A DNA stretch of 7,286 bases from Chitinophagaceae bacterium (GTDB lineage: Bacteria > Bacteroidota > Bacteroidia > Chitinophagales > Chitinophagaceae): assembly GCA_003455235.1 (NCBI GenBank), contig DMRT01000290.1:1-7286 (forward strand), read 5' to 3'. The stretch's first letter is position 1. Every line of letters starts with the position of its first letter. Positions 1-5,189 of the stretch are shown in pieces. A program made the translations under genes and the position numbers. Below the pieces are notes generated by a model. It worked only from the letters and a program-made list of their open reading frames with translations. It had not been told where the DNA came from and ran no database searches.

Positions 1-1326
1 TTTCTCTTTATTGGAATTCACAAACTCATCCAGGAAAATGGAAGCCAGCAATGCCATGGAAAGCTGCGGTATCACCAGGGCCATGGAAGGCGCCCTGAAT
101 TTTTTATAAAACGGCATGTGATCGAAAAGGAAATAATTCACCGCTTCAAAATTCTTTCCCCAGGAAAGGATGATGCCGAAAACAGTAATGGCGATCAGCC
201 ACCATTTGTGTTCACTCTTTGATAAGAATGCACCGAACAGGAACAGCAGGCATACGATGGCGCCCATGTATACGGTGCCCTGTGTGCTCAGCAGTTCGCC
301 CCAGTACATGGGGGATGACTGCGCCACCTGCTGTGCAAATCCCTGGGGAAGTGTTTGTGCATTTTCCTGCAGCACCTCAATGGCTTTTGAATTTTCGCCC
401 AGTCCTTCAGAGGAGCTTCCGCCAAATGCATTGGGCACCAGCAGCGTCATGGTTTCGGCCTTGCCGTAGCTCCATTGAAAAGCATAGTCTTTATCGAGCC
501 CGCCCTTGGTTTCGTTCTTTTTATCTTTTTGGGTGAGGTTGCTCCGGCCACCCCGCATCGTTTCTTTGGTAAACTCGTAGGTGGGCCAGTACAGCATGGC
601 GATGGTGCCCAGCATAATGGCGCCCATAACAATGCAAAGTGCCGCAGAGGTAAAAAGATGTTTGATCTCTTTTTTCCGGAAGCACTGGATAGCAAAAGAT
701 ACCGACATGAACACGGCGATGAGCAGCGTATAATACACAATCTGCTGGTGCAGCTGCCACAATAGAAGAACGCCTGCCACCAGCAACAGGGCACTGCCCA
801 GCCAGTAGCTTCGTTTAAATATTAACTGGATGCCTGCCAGCACGGCCGGGGCATAAGCCATGGATAATAGTTTGGTGTCGTGCCCGCCAGCAATAAGTAC
901 GGGATCGTAGGAGCAATAGGCATAGGCAATGCCGCCGAAGATACCCACCCAGGGGTTGAGCCCGATGACAATGCAGAGCAGGTAAAAGCAAAGCGCTGCA
1001 ATGAATAAATAAAAAACCGGTTTGGGAAAACCCAGGGTGAGGATATCATGTACATAGCCCAGGTGAATTACCATGGGATCTTTGGGCGCCAGGGCAATCT
1101 GGTAGGTGGGCATGCCACCCATCATGCTGTTGGTCCACTTGGGAAAATGCCCGTATTTTTCTTTGTATTCAAACGACTGCTGGGCCATGGCTTTCCACTG
1201 GATCACATCACCCTGCTGAACAGCTTTGCCTTCGAGGGCGGGCTTGGTGAGGAAAATGGAAAGGATTAAAAAGATCACCACGGCGGCGAGGTGGGGCAGT
1301 ACCTGTTTGAAACTGATATTCTTCAT
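1..1326 (-). CDS. YfhO-family polytopic membrane protein (partial, C-terminus beyond left edge)
   Basis: The frame runs open from an ATG at 1326 to the window edge, giving 442 residues without a stop. The protein starts MKNISFKQVLPHLAAVVIFL, so the first membrane segment is at about residues 8-26. A loop follows with QQGD (Asp40) and GGMPTYQ (about 70-76). Further hydrophobic segments lie near 103-121, 126-145, 155-170, 178-210, 228-247, 355-372 and 378-390. GGHDTK (about 147-152) and KKFRAPSMAL (about 406-415) are the kind of motifs I associate with Bacteroidota YfhO proteins. YfhO proteins are GT-C-like membrane glycosyltransferases; Gram-positive members are implicated in modifying lipoteichoic acid with sugars. 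The Bacteroidota substrate is unknown to me, and Asp40 as an acidic catalytic residue is inference. Family members are roughly twice this length, so about half is missing. A terminator separates it from the upstream barrel gene, so it probably has its own promoter at 1327-1400, where I found no convincing match. Confidence 0.85.
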   Translation of the reverse strand, partial: MKNISFKQVLPHLAAVVIFLILSIFLTKPALEGKAVQQGDVIQWKAMAQQSFEYKEKYGHFPKWTNSMMGGMPTYQIALAPKDPMVIHLGYVHDILTLGFPKPVFYLFIAALCFYLLCIVIGLNPWVGIFGGIAYAYCSYDPVLIAGGHDTKLLSMAYAPAVLAGIQLIFKRSYWLGSALLLVAGVLLLWQLHQQIVYYTLLIAVFMSVSFAIQCFRKKEIKHLFTSAALCIVMGAIMLGTIAMLYWPTYEFTKETMRGGRSNLTQKDKKNETKGGLDKDYAFQWSYGKAETMTLLVPNAFGGSSSEGLGENSKAIEVLQENAQTLPQGFAQQVAQSSPMYWGELLSTQGTVYMGAIVCLLFLFGAFLSKSEHKWWLIAITVFGIILSWGKNFEAVNYFLFDHMPFYKKFRAPSMALVIPQLSMALLASIFLDEFVNSNKEK

Positions 1327-1402
1327 ATGTAATTTTTGCTTCGGCAAAATAATGCTAAAAAAATCAAATAAGCAGGCTAATTACAGGTAAACAGGGTTGA
1401 AT

Positions 1403-1430
1403 AAAAAAAGCCACCGGTTGCAGTGGCTTT
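1403..1430 (-). terminator. Rho-independent terminator of the outer-membrane barrel gene
   Basis: Read on the minus strand, AAAGCCAC (1430-1423) and GTGGCTTT (1414-1407) form a perfect 8-bp stem around an 8-base loop. The stem runs into a seven-T tract (complement of 1403-1409). It lies 22 bases past the TAA stop of the barrel gene. It should separate that gene from the YfhO gene downstream. Confidence 0.85.
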
Positions 1431-1451
1431 ATAATACGATTGGTTGCCTGG

Positions 1452-3806
1452 TTAATTTCCTCCCATTCCCTGCTGGGCGTTCTGCATGTTCTCCATTTCG
1501 CCTTTCATGTTCTTTCTTTTGAAGAGCGATACGTCGATTTTACCGAAGCGCCAGTTAAAGTTGAGACGAACGAATTGCGGATCCCGGCGGCGTTCGTTGT
1601 CCTGCACAAACGAAGGACCTTCGGCATGGGTGGCATAGAGCCGGGTGCGGAAGATATCGCTGAACTGGAGGGTGATGGATGCGGCATTGTTCTTCAGGAA
1701 TTCCTTGCGGATGGAAAAATCAGCGCCAAATATCGGTTTGATGTATCCATTGGAACTTGGCTGCGAACCACCGCCGAACATCATACCCATGCCGCCGCCA
1801 CGGTTTCCGCCGGGCGCCACCAGGGTTTTGGCAGTATAGTCGCCTGAGAGTTGTATGGAGAAATTCTTCGGCAGTTTAAAGTTGTTGTTGATCTTGGCAA
1901 ACCAGCTGAACAGCGAACTGTTGGTACTGCCGCTCAGGTTACCCGCCTTGATGGTTGAGTTAAACAGGTTCAGGTTGGTGGTCAGGTCCCACCACTTGGC
2001 CAGTTTATTTTTGCCCGTGAGTTCGAGGCCAACGGTATAACTCCTGTTTGCATTGGCATAGGTGTTCATGATCACCGTGCTTGTTTTGGTGGTATCGGGG
2101 TTGCTGGTGCGATACTGGTAACGGGTGATGAGGTTATCGGTATTGCGGAAATAAACCGTTGCCAGGAAGCTGTTTCCGGCCTTGTATTGGTTGGAATAAG
2201 ATAACTCCAGCAGGTTGGTGAATTCAGGTACCAGCCCGGGATTACCCACCGAAAGATTCAAGGAATCGGAATAATCGATAAAGGGGATCAGTTGGAAGAA
2301 ATTCGGCCGGTTGATCTTACGGGAATAGTTCAGCTGCATGTCCTGCTTGTCATCGAGTTTATAAGTAATAAAAGCACTCGGGAACAGGCTTAATGGATAA
2401 TCGGTTTTAAACTTCTGGTTCTTGGTGATCAGGTTGCCGGTGTAAGAAGAACTTTCCACCCTTAATCCCAACTGGTAGCTGAGTTTTTTAAGCTGGTGGG
2501 AGAAGGTAAGGTAACCGGCATACAGTTCATCGTTGAATTTGTAGTTGTTGCTCAGTCTTGATATGAGTACGTACTGTCCGGGAGTGGTTTGTATGTAGTT
2601 GTCGTTGAAGCTGGTGAAATTCCGGAACGAAGCCCGGAGCCCTGCTTCCACTTTCATCTTGTCGGTGATGGGATCGGTATAATCCGTTTGTACGGTAAAG
2701 AACTGGGTGGTTCCGCCTCCTTTTGATTGTTCAACGATCAGGGGCGTTTTTGGATTATTGCTCGGGAAGAAATACTGGGTGTTGTAATCTCCGGTATTGT
2801 CGTTCTTGCTGTAGTTATAATTAAGGTCGGCGGTCCATTCTTTACTGGCTTTGGCAAAGTTGTGTTTAAAACTCATGGTGGCGCCGTAGTTACGGAAGTT
2901 GCCGATGCTTTTGCTGATGCGTTCGCCGCGGTCGCTGATGGTACCCGAAGGACGTACGGTATCCCGGTAGGTATTGATTACGTCATCTGTTTTAAACTCG
3001 CCTCTTACAATGTTGCCACCGATGGAAAGGGTGTTCCTGTTGTCGATGAAATAATCCATGCCCATTCTTCCAAAGGCAAAGAAACCGGTATTGATGGGTT
3101 TATTGCGCTGTTTCAGGTATGCAGTTGTATCTGCTATATAATCGATGCGGTCGGTTTTTACCGTGCTGATTGATTTTCGCATGCCGAACTGACCGGCTGC
3201 AAAGAAATTCACTTTGCCTTGTTTCAGGTTTACGTCACCGCCAAGGTTGGGCCTTCCCCGCATATCGATACCGGCACGAAGGTTACCGTTGTAACCGGCC
3301 TTTCGGTTCTTTTTCAGGATGATGTTGAGGATGCCGGCTCCGCCGCCGCTGGCATCGTATTTTGCCGAAGGATTGGTGATGATCTCTACCGAAGCGATGG
3401 CATCGGCAGGTATCTGTTCAAGGGTCATGGTGGTGGGTCTGCCATCCACGAATATCTGCGGGGTGGCGTTGCGCAGCGAAACATTACCATCAATGTCAAC
3501 ATTCACGGAAGGAACATTCTTCATTACGTCTACGGCGGTACCGCCCACACTGTTCAGGTTCTTTTCCACATTGAAAACTTTCCGGTCGATCTTCATTTCC
3601 AGGGTGGCTTTACTGGCGCTTACCGTTACATTTTCCAGCTGCTTGGCATCGGCTTCCAGTTTTATGTTGCCAAGGTCTTTGTCAACCGCATTCAGCATGC
3701 TGCTCATGTCTCCATTACGGGCGCCGCTCATGTTCAGCTCAAAATTCACTTTGCGCTCGATGGTCTTAAAACCAATGGCGGTTATTTTCAGTTTATAGGT
3801 GGCCAT
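1452..3806 (-). CDS. Outer-membrane beta-barrel / TonB-receptor-like protein, main part (plug and barrel), frameshifted from its N-terminus
   Basis: This frame encodes 784 residues from the ATG at 3806 to a TAA at 1452, but that ATG is very unlikely to be the true start. The first residues (ATYKLKITAIGFKTIE) are the second half of a carboxypeptidase-regulatory-like domain whose first half lies in the other frame at 3788-4102. A TonB-plug-like region follows at about 59-166: NVTVSASK, VFNVEKN, MKNVPSVNVD, then PQIFVDGRP, EIITNPSAKYDASG and GILNIILKK. The rest, to about residue 755, shows alternating beta-strand sequence rich in aromatic residues and Asn, as in the OMP_b-brl_3-type barrels of Bacteroidota. 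A Gly/Met-rich loop is at about 664-678, and the C-terminal tail (MKGEMENMQNAQQGMGGN) is Met/Gln-rich. Such proteins sit in the outer membrane and may import a ligand with TonB; the ligand cannot be read from sequence. Alone, this fragment has no signal peptide and could not reach the outer membrane. Confidence 0.85.
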   Translation of the reverse strand: MATYKLKITAIGFKTIERKVNFELNMSGARNGDMSSMLNAVDKDLGNIKLEADAKQLENVTVSASKATLEMKIDRKVFNVEKNLNSVGGTAVDVMKNVPSVNVDIDGNVSLRNATPQIFVDGRPTTMTLEQIPADAIASVEIITNPSAKYDASGGGAGILNIILKKNRKAGYNGNLRAGIDMRGRPNLGGDVNLKQGKVNFFAAGQFGMRKSISTVKTDRIDYIADTTAYLKQRNKPINTGFFAFGRMGMDYFIDNRNTLSIGGNIVRGEFKTDDVINTYRDTVRPSGTISDRGERISKSIGNFRNYGATMSFKHNFAKASKEWTADLNYNYSKNDNTGDYNTQYFFPSNNPKTPLIVEQSKGGGTTQFFTVQTDYTDPITDKMKVEAGLRASFRNFTSFNDNYIQTTPGQYVLISRLSNNYKFNDELYAGYLTFSHQLKKLSYQLGLRVESSSYTGNLITKNQKFKTDYPLSLFPSAFITYKLDDKQDMQLNYSRKINRPNFFQLIPFIDYSDSLNLSVGNPGLVPEFTNLLELSYSNQYKAGNSFLATVYFRNTDNLITRYQYRTSNPDTTKTSTVIMNTYANANRSYTVGLELTGKNKLAKWWDLTTNLNLFNSTIKAGNLSGSTNSSLFSWFAKINNNFKLPKNFSIQLSGDYTAKTLVAPGGNRGGGMGMMFGGGSQPSSNGYIKPIFGADFSIRKEFLKNNAASITLQFSDIFRTRLYATHAEGPSFVQDNERRRDPQFVRLNFNWRFGKIDVSLFKRKNMKGEMENMQNAQQGMGGN

Positions 3807-3831
3807 GATGGCAAGGTTCCAATGCTGAATT
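3788..3831 (-). other. Frameshift zone joining the two halves of the barrel gene
   Basis: The downstream frame is closed upstream by a TGA at 3833-3831, and the upstream frame ends at the TGA at 3790-3788, so the frame change must lie between them. Adding one base restores one protein. An extra G beside GG (3820-3819) gives GEFSIGNLAIMATYKLK. An extra base beside CC (3811-3810) gives GEFSIGTLPIMATYKLK. Both fit the expected GEFS-x-NLP-x-YKLKI pattern of the domain. I see no X-XXY-YYZ slippery heptamer, so a one-base loss, in the genome or in the assembly, is more likely than programmed frameshifting. Confidence 0.8.
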
Positions 3832-4102
3832 CACCTTTTTTGGTGGTAAGCATACCACCCACTACCACGTCTTTTCTCTTTTTGGTGGCTGAATCGAATT
3901 TATTCTGAATGAGCTGTACAGATGCTGCTTCAAGAGGTTTTCCACTTGTGCTGTCGAGCACCTTACCATAAAAATGCCCCATGTTCATGCTTTGTCCGCC
4001 CATACCGCCCCGGTTTCCGCCGCCCCCAGGCATTTGCGAAAAGGCTGTTGAAAGCGAGCATGTTAAGAGCAGGATCATCAAAAGTTTACCAGTTCGTATC
4101 AT
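3788..4102 (-). CDS. N-terminal fragment of the barrel protein: signal peptide and start of regulatory-like domain
   Basis: The 104-residue frame starts at the ATG at 4102. MIRTGKLLMILLLTCSLSTA is a clear Sec signal peptide, with probable cleavage after AFS (about residue 22). The mature start is Gly/Met-rich (MPGGGGNRGGMGGQSMNMG). It then enters a carboxypeptidase-regulatory-like domain: HFYGKVLDSTSGKPLEAASV at about 43-62, then GGMLTTKKGEFSI at about 81-93. The normal continuation of this domain is found one frame away, in the ORF beginning at 3806. In the present frame the protein instead ends in SWPPIN and a TGA at 3788-3790, which does not resemble the family. If the frames were joined, the full product would be about 883 residues, a usual size for these receptors. 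The 110-base gap upstream to the DUF445 gene contains a weak -7-like GTACTTTG (4139-4132) with no good -33 box. Confidence 0.8.
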   Translation of the reverse strand: MIRTGKLLMILLLTCSLSTAFSQMPGGGGNRGGMGGQSMNMGHFYGKVLDSTSGKPLEAASVQLIQNKFDSATKKRKDVVVGGMLTTKKGEFSIGTLPSWPPIN

Positions 4103-4212
4103 TGATTGTTGTTTTATTTTTTAGCCGGGGGCAAAGTACCTTCAAAAAATGCGAAATACCCGGTACTATCAGGATGAGTGGCATATAGGAGTGGAGCAAG
4201 GAAAAATTCTTC

Positions 4213-4824
4213 TTACTGCCGCAGGAACAGGAAGATAAGCACCTGTACCAGTCCCAGCAGGAATCCGGCTCCAAATCCCAGCCATTGGAGGCATGTAAAC
4301 AGTTTCCGGGCTGTTTTGTTCAGCAGGATGGCGGCTGGCTGGATGGGAAAGCTGGCCAGTTTTTCCCCAATCATGCTGCCTGGGTCAATTCCGGATTCCA
4401 GGTTTGTTAGATAGGAATTCATGACGGCCGGGAAGAGGGATTCCAGTTCCTGTAAAAAAGCCGATTTCAGCTGGTTAATGGTTTTGTCTCCGATGAACAT
4501 GGCAAGCATGGGAAAACTGTCCTTCAGTCTTTCCCGGAGAAAATGATCGATGTGCTGTTCAATTTCGGGTTTCATTTTTTCAAAGAGGGCAGGGTCGGAC
4601 GCTTTTTGTTTGATGACGGGAAACGAAATGATTTCTCTGCCTACAAGGGCGCCCAGTTCTTTTGCTATCTCCGGCTGGTTCTTCGGAAGGAAGCCCTGCA
4701 GCTTTATGCCCCATACACGAACGAGATTTTGCGGTCTGAAAGTGATGAATAAAACAATACGAATGACCAGCCAGCCGGTGATGCCGGAAAAAACAACGAG
4801 GAGTATGTAATGCAGCCAATGCAT
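4213..4824 (-). CDS. DUF445-family small membrane protein
   Basis: The protein has 203 residues from the ATG at 4824 to a TAA at 4213. It begins MHWLHYILLVVFSGITGWLV, one membrane segment at about residues 4-28, followed by LFITFRPQ. This resembles the G-x-x-T-N-W-x-A-I-x-M-L-F-x-P signature of DUF445 (YheB-like) proteins, with Gly-Trp in place of Asn-Trp. LPKNQPEIAKELGALVGREI matches the second family motif (PKrqxEIAxxIG). A mostly helical, charged middle portion follows, then a C-terminal membrane segment with GFGAGFLLG at about 178-201. The molecular function of the family is not established. Full-size DUF445 proteins are longer, so this is a compact version. A TTG at 4845 in the same frame would add seven residues, but it lies inside the -7 box of the gene's probable promoter, so I chose the ATG. 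No terminator is evident downstream, and some readthrough into the barrel gene is possible. Confidence 0.82.
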   Translation of the reverse strand: MHWLHYILLVVFSGITGWLVIRIVLFITFRPQNLVRVWGIKLQGFLPKNQPEIAKELGALVGREIISFPVIKQKASDPALFEKMKPEIEQHIDHFLRERLKDSFPMLAMFIGDKTINQLKSAFLQELESLFPAVMNSYLTNLESGIDPGSMIGEKLASFPIQPAAILLNKTARKLFTCLQWLGFGAGFLLGLVQVLIFLFLRQ

Positions 4825-4842
4825 GGGTTTATCAGCGGGCTG

Positions 4843-4872
4843 CAAAGAAACTGATTAATGATGCCGGTTCAA
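4843..4872 (-). promoter_or_regulatory. Bacteroidota-type promoter for the DUF445 gene
   Basis: On the minus strand, TTG (4872-4870) is followed by exactly 19 bases and then TTTCTTTG (4850-4843), one mismatch from the TAnnTTTG -7 box. Transcription would start near 4838, leaving a leader of about 14 bases before the ATG at 4824. It lies back to back with the tRNA promoter, whose TTG begins ten bases away. Confidence 0.65.
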
Positions 4873-4881
4873 AATGTTATT

Positions 4882-4911
4882 TTGAAGAAGAACGGTTTTT
4901 CTCTATTTTTG
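4882..4911 (+). promoter_or_regulatory. Bacteroidota-type promoter for tRNA-His
   Basis: TTG (4882-4884), exactly 19 bases, then TATTTTTG (4904-4911) is a perfect match to the Bacteroidota consensus TTG-N19-TAnnTTTG. The -7 box ends 14 bases before the first base of the tRNA, so the 5' leader removed by RNase P would be short, under about ten bases. Confidence 0.85.
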
Positions 4912-4925
4912 CAGCCTGTTTAAAC

Positions 4926-5000
4926 GGTAGCCATAGCTCAGTTGGTTAGAGCATCAGATTGTGATTCTGAGGGTCGTGGGTTCGAGCCCCATTGGTTACC
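4926..5000 (+). tRNA. tRNA-His (anticodon GTG)
   Basis: The full cloverleaf can be folded by eye. The acceptor stem is GTAGCCA (4927-4933) with TGGTTAC (4993-4999), with one G-T wobble. The D arm contains AGCTCAGTTGGTTAGAGC. The anticodon stem TCAGA/TCTGA closes a loop TTGTGAT with GTG at 4961-4963. The T arm is GTGGG-TTCGAGC-CCCAT. The histidine identity pair is present: G-1 at 4926 opposite C73 at 5000. The bases after C73 are CAA, so the CCA tail is not encoded and would be added by tRNA nucleotidyltransferase. The gene has its own promoter and terminator, so it is a single-gene unit. Confidence 0.97.
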
Positions 5001-5001
5001 C

Positions 5002-5027
5002 AAACCCGGACCTGGTCCGGGTTTTTT
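5002..5027 (+). terminator. Rho-independent terminator of tRNA-His
   Basis: AAACCCGGA (5002-5010) pairs perfectly with TCCGGGTTT (5016-5024) around a 5-base loop, and six T residues run from 5022 to 5027. The stem is strongly GC-rich. It starts two bases after the tRNA and should prevent readthrough into the protease gene. Confidence 0.9.
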
Positions 5028-5189
5028 ATTTCCCATAAAGTAAAATTATGACGGGCCGATGGCATCAGGGAGGAAATAAAATGACCGCTCATCCGTTCTC
5101 ATTTCCGGAAAACTCCTTTAACAAAACATTATTCAAAATCATACGTTTATCAGAAAGAGAAACCCCTGTTTTTCCGTTATTTTTACAAC

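Noticed and set aside
170..794. Several overlapping frames on both strands within the YfhO-family gene
   Set aside because: The minus-strand frame from 1326 to the window edge is continuous, polytopic and family-like; the others are out-of-frame shadows of it.
3788..3831. Programmed -1 ribosomal frameshifting to make the full barrel protein
   Set aside because: No slippery heptamer of the X-XXY-YYZ type is visible and no obvious downstream stem-loop was found; a one-base indel is simpler.
3219..3908. A 229-codon plus-strand frame opposite the barrel gene, and similar long plus-strand frames at 2727-3173 and 3319-3798
   Set aside because: They lie wholly antisense to the clearly coding barrel gene, show no recognisable domain, and are expected by-products of its codon use.
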